Assembly (NCBI GenBank): GCA_002284615.2
Contig: MU069524.1
Location: 222,654 to 236,889 of the forward strand
DNA length: 14,236 bases
DNA from: Dunaliella salina
Taxonomy: Eukaryota > Chlorophyta > Chlorophyceae > Chlamydomonadales > Dunaliellaceae
Direction: 5' to 3'
Below are positions 1 to 8,099 of the stretch, piece after piece; position 1 is the stretch's first letter, and every line of letters begins with the position of its first letter. The notes under the pieces were generated by a model that had not been told where the DNA came from, did no database searches, and was given only the letters and a program-made list of their open reading frames with translations. Position numbers and translations under genes: made by a program.

Positions 1-345
1 CGCAATATAAGTCGTAGCAGAGTTATGGGGCAAAAACTAAAGTGCAGGCGCCATACCTGCCTTTCCAGGCACCTCCAAACGGCTTGCAAACCCACGAATA
101 ACCCTCCTGACTTCACCAAGCAAGACCACATCGTACAGAGTCACTATCTTCGAGGTTTGGATTGGTTTGCTGCATGTCGGCATCCACACCCCATGCTGCT
201 CAGACCCTTGCACGCATGGCACTGACTCCCAGCCATGCCACCCCCCCCCCCCTCTACTAAATTTGCACACAGAACAGAGGATGCCAATTGACAGCTCATG
301 AGCTCAGTATTCCGAATATTTGGTTCTTAAGTGGATTGACACGTG
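1..345. repeat. Dispersed repeat, copy A (runs off the left edge)
   Basis: About 310 nt align collinearly with 2634-2960. Shared landmarks include ACCTGCC-TTCCAGGCAC, CCTCCTGACTTCACCA, GGTTTGCTGCATGT and CGCATGGCAC-GACTCCCAGCC. The tail (GATGCCAATTGACAGCTCATGAG) matches near 2907 and again near 3062. A run of 12 C occupies 241-252. Open frames in both strands are shared with copy B, but differences fall on all codon positions, so it is not coding. No terminal repeats or target-site duplications are visible. Confidence 0.7.
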
Positions 346-356
346 CCGCCCAAAAC

Positions 357-620
357 CTACAGGACAAGACCCTCCTGAAGCAGACGACAAACGCATCCCT
401 TGTCTTCTGAACTTGACTGCCAAGCCTGTCTCACCTTGAAGCGCAAGTGGCTGTACTTGAGCTCTTCTAAGCTCTTTAGCGCAGCAGCCTCTTCAGCAGC
501 GGCCTCAGCTGACCCTGTGCACAAACACATTTTGTTACAAGAGCTTCGCAACAATGTCTTCAGCTGTTCTTGGCTCTTCAGTTCATCCGCCTCCTTTGCA
601 ATATAGCAGGCTCTGCTGAT
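357..620 (-). CDS. Possible 3' exon(s), Ala/Glu/Leu-rich coiled-coil-like; maybe the POLR3C C terminus
   Basis: An open frame runs from just after a TGA at 621-623 to a TAG at 357-359. It reads EADELKSQEQLKTLL, a short Cys-containing stretch, then SAEAAAEEAAALKSLEELK and YSHLRFK. Charged helical heptads are typical of a coiled coil. Candidate acceptors are AATCAGCAG| at 613 and TTTGTGCACAG| at 515; a strong donor AAG|GTGAGA ends a possible exon at 435. A further acceptor GTCTGCTTCAG| before the last six codons would make a 60-nt intron that can also be read through in frame. RPC3 proteins end in a helical, coiled-coil segment, so this may be the end of the upstream gene, but no diagnostic motif proves it. 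It could instead be an unrelated gene. Confidence 0.3.
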   Translation of the reverse strand: MSRACYIAKEADELKSQEQLKTLLRSSCNKMCLCTGSAEAAAEEAAALKSLEELKYSHLRFKVRQAWQSSSEDKGCVCRLLQEGLVL

Positions 621-1716
621 TCAGCACAAGTGTGTTTCTGGTTGGGAACTGCAGATAGACAGAAAGCGAATCACACTGTGATTGAATAATGATGCTTGTT
701 ATCTTCCGAAATGCACAAGCAAGATTGTGGACAGAACAAAAGCTGCGAGTAAATGTCAAAATGTGAGGCTCGGGGTGCTCATTCCCTTCTGAAAAGCCAA
801 GCACGCTTCTAAACAAGCATGAGGCATGAAGCACATGCGAGTGCAAATCACAGTGTGTAATTTTGCACCACCGTGATCAAAGTGCTTGTCCCTTTGAAGG
901 TCGCAGGCACCCCTGAATCCTGCAAAGCAGTCTCCTCAGGAGATGCACCTGTGGAAGCCTCTTATTTTACCCACCTGCAAATTATATGTAAGCGCATTTC
1001 ACTCCGATACCGTTGGCCAGTTCCGCATGCACACGCCATACATCTCCACTTTGCAAGGATCTCATGATGAACTTGGTGTACGGACATGGAACTGGCCGAC
1101 CCTCCACTCCAGCAAAGCGGCTGCCAGCTACCGAAGGTGCTGTTGTGGGTACTCTATGATTCTAACTTTTGCAAATCAACAGTAGACATTCAGGAGTGCA
1201 TTCCGCAAAGCAGGCCCCTCATGAGCTACACCTGTGACAACCCTCTGTTTGTATCTTTGCTCCATTTACTCTACCAATGGCCACCTAAAGCTAGCTGCCA
1301 CCTGCTGGATTTCATCTGCTGAATTTTGGGTACCAGCAGGCCATTGGTTATTCTTAGCAATTTGAAAAGCGTCTGTAACAAAGTAAGTAACGGTAACACC
1401 ACCTTCTTCTCTATTTCTTGTGAGCATCGGCAAGCGTACAAGAAACAAGGCGCACCACACTTAAGCACAGGCATTCAAACAAGATCTGGCAAACTAAAGC
1501 CTTGATCATCACCAGTGCTGGGTACCCATCTCTGGGAGCCTTGGCAAGCACGAAGCTCGCTGTGACTCGAGGAGAAGGCCTATTTGGCAGAACGAAGGAA
1601 AATGAGGTGGGCGTCGTCAAGAATCCGAGCAAGAGACTCGATTAGCTCGAGATTTGGTGAGTCTCTGGGAAGCTATTTCAGATGTCGGTTGACGCTATTT
1701 ACCCATGGCTACTTAC
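601..1716. other. Region expected to hold the remaining POLR3C exons; none assigned securely
   Basis: On the minus strand several good acceptors are present, for example TTACTTTGTTACAG| before an open stretch at about 1340-1410 (DAFQIAKNNQWPAGTQN in one frame) and TCTATCTGCAG| near 650. A short frame ending in ESLARILDDAHLIFLRSAK then TAG (about 1588-1670) also looks protein-like, but using it would need a 44-nt intron and would truncate the protein. Space here is too small for the roughly 300 missing residues plus normal introns. No call is made. Confidence 0.3.
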
Positions 1717-1854
1717 CACCTGAGACCACTGTGATTGTAATGACTCATCCATCGCACCTGCGCTTGACTTGGCCCTCTTCTTTGTGGCATTTGGGTGCGT
1801 AGGCACGTTGGGTGGGGGAAGGTTGCAAGGGGGGGCCCTCTCGACACACCGGAA
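1717..1854 (-). CDS. POLR3C: POLR3C exon 5, start of the variable linker
   Basis: The exon encodes FRCVERAPPCNLPPP, a Pro-rich stretch, then KKRAKSS and SLQSQWSQ. The acceptor is TGCATGCAG| at 1855. The donor is either GTG|GTAAGT at 1716 (best consensus) or CAG|GTGGTA at 1719; both keep phase 0 and differ by one Val. The FxxVERxP motif followed by a Pro-rich and basic linker is what RPC3 proteins show after their first winged helix. It lies 1.6 kb from exon 4, far more than the other introns, because repeat DNA fills the gap. Confidence 0.68.
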
Positions 1855-4641
1855 CTGCATGCATACCAAGGTTATCCTCAAGATATTGGCCAATTTAAAT
1901 TGCAGCATGGAAAAGCTTGTTAGCGTTTGCCACTCTATGCTCCAATAACGCATGCTTACCAAGGTGGATTTTAATCTCTAGGAAACTTCTGCCAATTCCA
2001 ATGTCATAAGGCTGGAATAGCTGAAGGGGATTCGCCTCTAGACACATCAGTAGCGCATGCTTTCCGGGCAGGTCTGTGAGCTGCCCTAATCTGTAAGGCA
2101 CCAAGTGTTGAAGGATGTAAAAGGGGCCCCAACAATGGGCGGAATCGCATGCACACAAGGAGGGCCCTTGCTTTAATGTAACCAGGCACAATCATTTACT
2201 AACCAACTACGATGAAACCATAAAATGAGGAAGGTTCAGATTCTCTAATTTTAGTTTAGAGGGATTTCTACATTAATGTAGTTGCTGCCACTTCATCATC
2301 CACATGGAAAATGAAATCACAACCAACATATGCTTAATGGATTGGAGGGCTACGGGCTACACCGCTGTTTGCCCGCACACAAGCAGCTTTGAGAGTGTGC
2401 AATTAAGACAAAATTCCCAAGGCCTCTCATTTCCTCTGCCATGTGTTTGCAAACTAATTGACCAGGAGGCTACAAAAAAAGTAGTGGAAGCTATTCCCAA
2501 AAACTGGGTGGAACCCCCCTGACCCACCCACCCACCCCAAAACCCCCCATGCAGGAACCCTTTCCGGTTACGAAAAGGGTATCAATCTGCTCCTTTTTAA
2601 AATAGCTATCCATCTGCATACTCACCACACTGGAAAAGTAAGTTGCAGCAGAGTTCTGGGACAAAAGCTGAGCAGCGGACGCCCATGCATACCTGCCCTT
2701 CCAGGCACCCACAACTGGCTTGCAAGTGCACTTACTGCCCTCCTGACTTCACCATGCATAATCACATCACACATTGTTACTATCCTGGAAGTTTGAACTG
2801 GTTTGCCGCATGTTCGCCTCTGCACCCCCTGCCGCCCACACCCTTGTGCGCATGGCACGGACTCCCAGCCTGCACACAGACCCCCCCTTTTACTCAATTA
2901 CCCAAAGAGGGTGCCAATAGACAGTTCTTGAGCTCAGGAATCCAATGGTGTCTTTAGAATTCTGTAGAAGTGGCCCAGAAAAATTCTGGAGGGGGGGTCC
3001 CAAAAAGTCCAGACCCCCCTCTACCACCCACCCCCACCGACCTTCTCCGATTGGACCCATATATATACCAATCGATAGCTCTTGATCTCAGGATTCCGAA
3101 TACATAGTTCTTAATGGGATTTTGACCCTCGGCTTCCAAAGTTTATGTTTCTTGCAGCCTCCTGAATTGACGGAGAAATTCTATGGAATCTTTTTCTTAA
3201 GAAAACTCATGAAAATGCAACAGCGTCTAGATGGCTTCCCTTTGAACTAATCACACTCTATTCCTACTCTCCTGACCCCTGAAATGTGCTCTAAGAAAAG
3301 CCTCCACGCTACATTCCATGTTTCCAAAATGATAAATGATGACCAACTTTGTCCTCATTGTGATAAAGGATGACCAACTTTGTCCTCATTGAGCCATTTG
3401 GTTTGCACCAGGGTGCTCATGGTGCTCAAAAGAAGCAGGTTTACTTGCCGGCTCTTTTCGAGGGAAATGCTCACATTGATCAAGGCCATCAGCACGTCCC
3501 GTGCAGCGTGACGTGCCTCCTGCTCTGAGCACTCCATGCGCCCAGCCATGGCACTTGCCAGCTGCTCATACCTGCTCGCAAACATGCAGTGCCAAGGGAA
3601 AGCATCATTGTAATGAAGCATGCAGGGAGCGAACACAAAAACAAGCACTACAAAAGCCCGCAAATGCCAAGAAAATCATGCATAGCATTTCCATTTGCAG
3701 CTTCTGAGCAGGATGGATCCTCAAAGCGTTCTTGCCAGACTTGGGCTCAAGGGATTCACCAAATGCAATGTTGAAGGTTGAGGAAGCTACTCAGTAGCAT
3801 AACTCTGGGTAAATGAATTGCTCTGAACTGTTACTGGCTGACTTTCAGTTACTGATGATCTGTGGACCCCAAGGATGCTTGCTTACGTGATCCGCCCGTG
3901 CTCCAGCATCAGCTCCCCCACTTGCTCTGCGCGCACTCCTTGCTCTTCCCGCAGGTGCAGCAAAATGCGCGGCCGCCTGCACATGCACAAGCACCAGGGA
4001 GGTCTAAAGGAGACACAAAGAATTGGTCCTTGTCTATTTTTTGCGAGCTGCGGAAAGCCATTCAACTTCTTGCTCCATTTACCGAGACGCATAAAAACCA
4101 TTCAACTCCTGAGACCCCCATCTTCTCCTACTTCTGGAGTAGCATCAAGAACTTGAGGTGTAACTCAACAGGCTTGTACCTGAGGATTTGCACTATGACA
4201 TCCACGTTGGGCTCGTACAAGGCAACAGGAGGCTTGGCGTTCCTGGCGTTCTCGTCGTCTTTTTGGGTGTACACCGAAGCATAATTGTGCTGAATCAGCA
4301 GTAGAAGCGCCTGCTTGACTTGGGAGCCCGTCAGGTCGCAACCCCGAATGATGTCGGGCAAGGTCTGGAGCCCACGGGTCACCAGCTGGCGGCAAACAGC
4401 CTGTACCAATTTTTTTGCAGATTTTGTAGCAGATTCAGATACCCCTGCGCCCGGCTAGGGTTTTTAGGCATTCGCTCTGCACATTGCATGCATGGCGCAG
4501 GATAGAAGCAAGAAATACATCCAGTCCATTCATAAATGGGACGCTCACCTCCGTGATTTCTCCATGGTGGCTCTTGATGAGCTGACATGCCAGCCTGCAT
4601 GCCCACTGAGACTTCAGCCCATGTGTTTCGCTCAATGCCAT
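1717..4641 (-). CDS. POLR3C: RNA polymerase III subunit RPC3 (RPC82/POLR3C), 5' half, five exons
   Basis: The gene encodes a subunit of the RPC3-RPC6-RPC7 subcomplex of nuclear RNA polymerase III, which is needed for initiation on tRNA and 5S genes. Joining 4641-4549, 4400-4180, 3976-3887, 3571-3475 and 1854-1717 gives about 212 residues in one frame with no stop. Recognisable RPC3 landmarks appear in the family order: LACQLIKSHHGEI near residue 18, SQVKQALLLLIQHN near 60, VDVIVQILR near 97, LMLEHGRITYEQL near 130, and FRCVERAP at about 168, followed by a basic linker with KKRAKSS. This covers the first winged-helix region and the start of the RPC82 core. All introns are GT/AG (about 148, 203, 315 and 1620 nt). 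The family is usually about 530 residues or longer, so more than half is missing here: it is either in unresolved exons below 1717 or lost. The identification rests on remembered family motifs, not a search. Confidence 0.8.
2634..2960. repeat. Dispersed repeat, copy B (inside POLR3C intron 4)
   Basis: This is a diverged second copy of the element at the left edge, in the same orientation, sitting within the enlarged intron. Similarity begins around GTAAGTTGCAGCAGAGTT and fades after GAGCTCAGGAATCC near 2942. The order of shared blocks is the same in both copies. Confidence 0.7.
3062..3125. repeat. Third partial copy of the dispersed-repeat tail
   Basis: The segment CCAATCGATAGCTCTTGAT, then CAGGATTCCGAATACATAG and TTCTTAATGGGATTTTGAC, parallels 286-345, where CCAATTGACAGCTCATGAG and CAGTATTCCGAATATTTGG occur in the same order. 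Only the tail block is present, suggesting truncation or a separate short repeat that also sits at the end of copies A and B. Confidence 0.55.
3330..3391 (+). repeat. 31-bp tandem duplication, two units
   Basis: Units 3330-3360 and 3361-3391 begin TGATAAA and end GTCCTCATTG. They differ at one base (T versus G at the eighth position). The duplication lies in POLR3C intron 4, so it does not affect the protein. Confidence 0.9.
3475..3571 (-). CDS. POLR3C: POLR3C exon 4
   Basis: This 97-nt exon begins with the last base of a split Thr codon and continues YEQLASAMAGR through DVLMALIN. The acceptor is TGCGAGCAG| at 3572 and the donor is AAT|GTGAGC at 3474. Joining to exon 3 gives GRITYEQLASAM, which mirrors the family's GRLT-F/Y-xQ motif. 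A second possible donor (CAA|GTAAAC) lies about 30 nt downstream, but using it would insert residues between LMALIN and FRCVERAP, which are adjacent in the family. Confidence 0.75.
3887..3976 (-). CDS. POLR3C: POLR3C exon 3
   Basis: This 90-nt exon encodes RPRILLHLREEQG through MLEHGRI, with split codons at both ends (AG|G for Arg, AC|G for Thr). The acceptor is GTGCATGTGCAG| at 3977 and the donor is AC|GTAAGC at 3886. It matches the RPC3 segment in which an ILRYPR-type motif leads into a helix ending E-LL-xxGRLT. Here the usual aromatic residue after ILR is Arg. An alternative acceptor 30-40 nt upstream would also stay open but breaks the similarity. Confidence 0.75.
4180..4400 (-). CDS. POLR3C: POLR3C exon 2, winged-helix core
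   Basis: This 221-nt exon encodes 73 residues plus two bases of a split codon. The acceptor is TTGGTACAG| at 4401 and the donor is CTCAG|GTACAAG at 4180/4179. It carries the RPC3 winged-helix hallmarks: VCRQLVTRGLQTLPDI, then SQVKQALLLLIQHN, then VALYEPNVDVIVQIL. The acceptor has a weak pyrimidine tract, so its exact position is slightly less sure than the donor, but the phase-0 join to exon 1 restores the family pattern GEI-x-VCRxL exactly. Confidence 0.82.
4549..4641 (-). CDS. POLR3C: POLR3C exon 1 with start codon
   Basis: The exon encodes 31 residues, MALSETHGLKSQ... to HHGEITE. The ATG is at 4641-4639, and an in-frame TAG lies three codons upstream (tag agc agc ATG), which supports this start. 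The donor GAG|GTGAGC ends the exon at 4549 in phase 0. The stretch LACQLIKSHHGEI corresponds to the first helix of RPC3 proteins, where an LL..HFGEIV-type motif sits about 10-20 residues from the N terminus, so the protein length before the motif is normal. Confidence 0.8.
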
Positions 4642-5320
4642 GCTGCTCTACTGCTGGGCGCAGTGGCTCCTCCTGCTCCTCCAGATAGACCCTCTCGTGT
4701 CTTTCCTCACGCTTGCTTCCCACTCTCAGCTCGACAGTCTGCTGCGCATGCCTGCTACGCTGCTTTGCAAAGGCAGCTATAAGCGCGCTGGACAAGTCCC
4801 ACAGTCTCTGGATTAGCTATGTATGTGAATAATACTCTTACATGAGTCTATTTTGAGGAATTGACTTTCATTGTTTTTGTATTTTTTGTATAACCTGTTG
4901 GATGCACACCTGCATGCAAAGTACTGATACAAACAAGTAAAAATGGGATTAAGCTCTACAAGGGGGATGCCAGTCTCATCCAAAGCAGCTGCCAAATTCT
5001 ACCCTCTTGTTTTGCGAAGCTCGCTTTTTCTTCAAATGCTTTGATGTGCAGGTGTCACACTCATGGTCCAGAGAGTTTGTGACATTCACAATGAGGCTTG
5101 CAATGATTTGAGCGTGTAGCTGAGTGTTGTGCTTGGCATTGACTTTTATGCAGCACAGGAATGAAAGATCCATATTCATCGTAGGCTGAGGCCTGATTTT
5201 TGACATTGTTTACATTCGTGCAATTCATCGCGAAATCTCCATTGCAGATTATTCACAGCACTAATCTGGGCCATTCCAATGTAATGAGTTCGTAAATTGA
5301 GCATGGTGGACAGGGACAGG
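4642..5320. other. Upstream region of POLR3C; one weak minus-strand ORF
   Basis: Beyond the POLR3C start I see no recognisable promoter element. A minus-strand frame from ATG at 5206 to 4976 encodes 76 residues starting MSKIRPQPTMNMDLSF and ending in a Lys-rich stretch. A second frame (AAALDETGIPLVELNPI, about 4900-4990) ends at a good donor CAG|GTGTGC. These may be 5' exons of some transcript or chance open frames; nothing identifies a family. Confidence 0.25.
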
Positions 5321-6850
5321 TGTGCTACGAGGAACTGAAAATGGTTCTAGGGTGGAGCTGTGGGCACTTTTTCATAAGCGACCTAGGGTTAGTGGGGATT
5401 TAATCTGGGGTATTCCAAATTCTCCCACCAAATTCTCAAAATGGGTCTCGCCAAAAGAAAAAATTGGCAGGTTTTTTGAGAGAGAAACACAAGAAGAGCT
5501 TTACCACCAATTAGGGGAGTCGTCCACCTTTCATCCATCATGACTCCTTTTCCTGATTCATGTGGGGCACTATTTTATGTGCTTGCTCTTCATCTTGTAG
5601 CTCCAAAGGCGGCATTCATTGCATTATTTCACTTTGTGACAGGCAGGGTAAGCCCTACTTTGTCCATGCAGTTCAGTACAGTTCTGGTTAAATACGTCTG
5701 ATCACCTCTGGCCGCTTTTGTTAACAGGCAAAGTCATTTGGTGAAAATCACCTGGGGACCTGAACACCACTACAGAGGGGGGCAGCTGGCCAATTTGCCA
5801 GACATGCTCTTTCCCAACTTTCTTTCTTAAATCTGATCATGCCAACCATTTTAATTCCATAAAACATCACGTTCACCAAAATTTCATGAAAATCAGAGGT
5901 TCCCAGATCACTCTCCTGGCCCCAAATCACCCCAAAACGGCCCACAGCTCCACTCTCGGGCCATTTGTCACCCCCAACAATATTTCTTTATAACCCTTAT
6001 ATGATATGCTAACATCCTGCATATCCAAAACTAGGAAAGAAGGAGGTCAAATTTTGACCTTTTTGACACCCCTTAGGCAAATTTTTCACTTAGGGAAATG
6101 GCTGGAAACCTGAATCTCACCAACCACTGGGCCTTTTTACTCCATTGTTTTTGCAATGATATTTTTTTATTACAAGGACTCCAAATCACTAAAAATCACC
6201 CATTTTGGTGCAGTGGCTGGTCAGATATGGAGATTTGGTGGTGAAAACTAGGGTTCACGCCCCGGCTAATTGGGCATGGCCTCTGTGACCGGCAGGTTTG
6301 AAACCCTCAAGCTACAGATAGAAGCTACAAGAGGAACCCAAATTTGAAAACTGCCAGTCACGGAGAACATGCGCTAGGAGCATGCAAAAAGGACCAGATT
6401 TTGGGCCTCCGCTGCCCCCCCCTGGTAGTGAATCAGTCATAATCCCTCCCTTCCATAACCTTGCATCAGTCATAAAGTGATTCCGTGTCCCAATTCCTGA
6501 AAGCCCGATGGTCTGATTTGGACGGGTATCATGCATCCTCATTCTGATTTCATAAATTGGTTTTGAATCATTTACGTCTTACTACCTAAAAGGCCGATGG
6601 TCCAAATGGTGTGTTTCGCGTCCCCAGGTGACTTTCACCAAATGACTTGAAAATTTGAGAACAGGTGAACAACTGGTAAATATTAGGGCTGCAAACTAAT
6701 AATCTCGAAAATAGGCCCAGGGAGTGATCTGGTAGCCCCCAAAAGTGACGCTTCAGCTCAGATCGCATACGTTCTATGATTCCAGACTTGGACCTGGTCC
6801 AAATGGGAGAGTTTTTGCATGAGTGGATGAGTGAAATCAATACCTATCCA
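5320..6850. repeat. Mosaic of diverged dispersed repeats, some inverted
   Basis: There is no convincing coding sequence. Similar blocks recur in opposite orientation. GGTGGAGCTGTGGGC near 5352 has a reverse-complement partner GCCCACAGCTCCACTCTC near 5939. TCCCCAGGTGACTTTCACC near 6626 has its reverse complement near 5733-5757. A block with GAGTGATCTGG near 6722 matches the reverse complement of about 5908. Block order differs between copies, so this is a mosaic rather than one simple inverted duplication. Confidence 0.45.
6274..6372. repeat. Inverted repeat with 30-nt arms
   Basis: Arm 6274-6303 (GCATG...GTGACCGGCAGGTTTGAAA) and arm 6343-6372 (TTTGAAAACTGCCAGTCAC...CATGC) are imperfect reverse complements around a 39-nt loop. 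This could fold as a hairpin in RNA or DNA or be a small foldback element. No flanking target-site duplication was noticed. Confidence 0.65.
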
Positions 6851-7893
6851 AGGATGTACTCCATAGAGTTAACAGTTGTCTATTAGGCATTCTGTGCTTG
6901 AAAGTGGCAGATTTTTGGCTATTTTTGGCCACATCCACCCACAAGGAGCCCCATAAAAGACAGGCAAACCTGATTTCAGATGAGAAATTCGGCACGGCTG
7001 CTTGTTGTGCTTTAACATGGTGGCAGGAGCAATGCAGTATGGAAAGTTTGTCTTTGAGGCCGTTGCTTGCCGTATACACGCCAAAAATGGCAAAAAAAAT
7101 GTATGTGGAGCTCACCCCGGACTAACCATGCAATAATTGTGAATCCTTATTGGAAATCTTTCCTTTCATCTCAAGGTATCTCATGGCGTGCTGCTTGACC
7201 AAAACGGATGACTTTCAGGACGACCCTCTTTTGAGGTGCTCATTTGCCTAAGTGCTGACACAAAAAAATGGTTTTTAGCGCATTAAGTGCCTCCGGATGA
7301 TTATTTAAGCACGAAACTCGGCATAGGGGTCCAGCATGGTGACTTGAAGGGGTTGTGTGTGGGAAATCGGGAGTGTGCAGGTGTGTGGGTGCCTGCTGGG
7401 GGAAACATACTCACTTTTCAGGGCTAAATGTATGCAGGGTGTGGTAGCATGCTGAAGGTGTGTTCCAAGCTGCTCCAGAGCAAAAATCTGCACATGCCTC
7501 CATGCCATAGATAAACACAACTGGGAGGAATGGCCAAAAGTCACACTGGGGGCTCACAAACGTGGAAGCTTTCACATGCCCTTGTTTGTTTGAGCGCATC
7601 ACCATGCACTGCTGTGTAGCCCTTGCATGCCATCGCCTGCAAACTTCCCCAGACCTCACTTGTGCCAAGAGACACCCTGCAACACAGGGCCTGAATGGTT
7701 TGGGGTAGCGCATGGGCAGCAATTTGCGTTTCAGTGATGAGCATGCAGGGGGTGTGTCAGGTGTGCTGCAGTGGTGTTCCCAAGCTCCAAATGCATGCCT
7801 TTTGATTTTGTTGAGCCTTGCCTGTGCTCCTTGGGTGATGGAGCTCACTGTGCAGGCCAGCTAGGGAGTGTGCATGCTGACTGACCTGGGTTG
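6850..7893. other. No assigned gene
   Basis: The longest open frame is 145 codons on the minus strand (7848-7411), starting MSSITQGAQARLNK. It is within the length expected by chance in 14 kb at about 48% GC, lacks a recognisable domain, and has low-complexity, His/Cys/Pro-rich content. A plus-strand frame at 6898-7125 is similarly featureless. I see no RNA gene or clear element boundary here. Confidence 0.4.
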
Positions 7894-7962
7894 GACCTCA
7901 GTAAACTTATTAACGCTGGAGCTGTTACGATTCACCCTATTCTCCTGGGTATAGGTGGAACT
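7894..7962 (+). mobile_element. Outer LINE copy, left fragment (5'-truncated)
   Basis: The plus strand encodes DLSKLINAGAVTIHPILLG followed by IGGT, collinear with the inner copy's CKLINAEAVTIHPILLG. This is the C-terminal part of the LINE polyprotein, beyond the nuclease motif. It stops abruptly at an A-run (7963-7970), and the same reading continues at 10082 after 2.1 kb, showing that the two pieces were once joined. Confidence 0.85.
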
Positions 7963-8099
7963 AAAAAAAAGAAAAAAGGGAAAAGAAAAAACTACGTAGG
8001 CAGAGAAACTCTCCCTACATCAATTAAGGAGAAGGAGACACATTTGCTCAAAAAAGAGCCGTCTGCCCCCTCCACCACAAGGTATGAAAAAAGAGAATG

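Larger units (their letters stand above)
1855..3474 (-). other. POLR3C intron 4, enlarged by repeat DNA
   Basis: This 1620-nt intron separates exons 4 and 5, while the other three introns are about 148-315 nt. It contains a copy of a dispersed repeat (about 2634-2960), a second short copy of that repeat's end (3062-3125), C-rich and ACCC-rich tracts (2505-2550 and 2985-3045) and a 31-bp tandem duplication (3330-3391). Two frames in it resemble protein locally, but neither fits the gene order. Confidence 0.6.

Noticed and set aside
515..538. A 24-nt GT...AG segment that could be an intron
   Set aside because: Far too short for splicing and a multiple of three; the frame simply reads through it.
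1476..1640. Plus-strand frame KALIITSAGYPSLGALAST followed by TRGEGLFGRTKENE
   Set aside because: It looks protein-like but has no recognisable family, no start and no partner exon, and overlaps antisense frames of similar quality.
1895..2191. Minus-strand frame with a PLQLFQPYDIGIGRSFLEI stretch resembling a middle part of RPC3
   Set aside because: It would fall between exons 4 and 5, whose sequences are adjacent in the family; its GKHALL repeat comes from duplicated DNA, so it is taken as intron.
37..2897. Related minus-strand peptides at 37-270 and 2622-2897 sharing GWESVPC and GEVRR
   Set aside because: Codon-by-codon comparison shows mostly amino-acid-changing differences, so the similarity is that of a non-coding repeat, not a conserved exon.
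7411..7848. 145-codon minus-strand frame
   Set aside because: Length is expected by chance in this window and there is no domain, homologous repeat or splice context.
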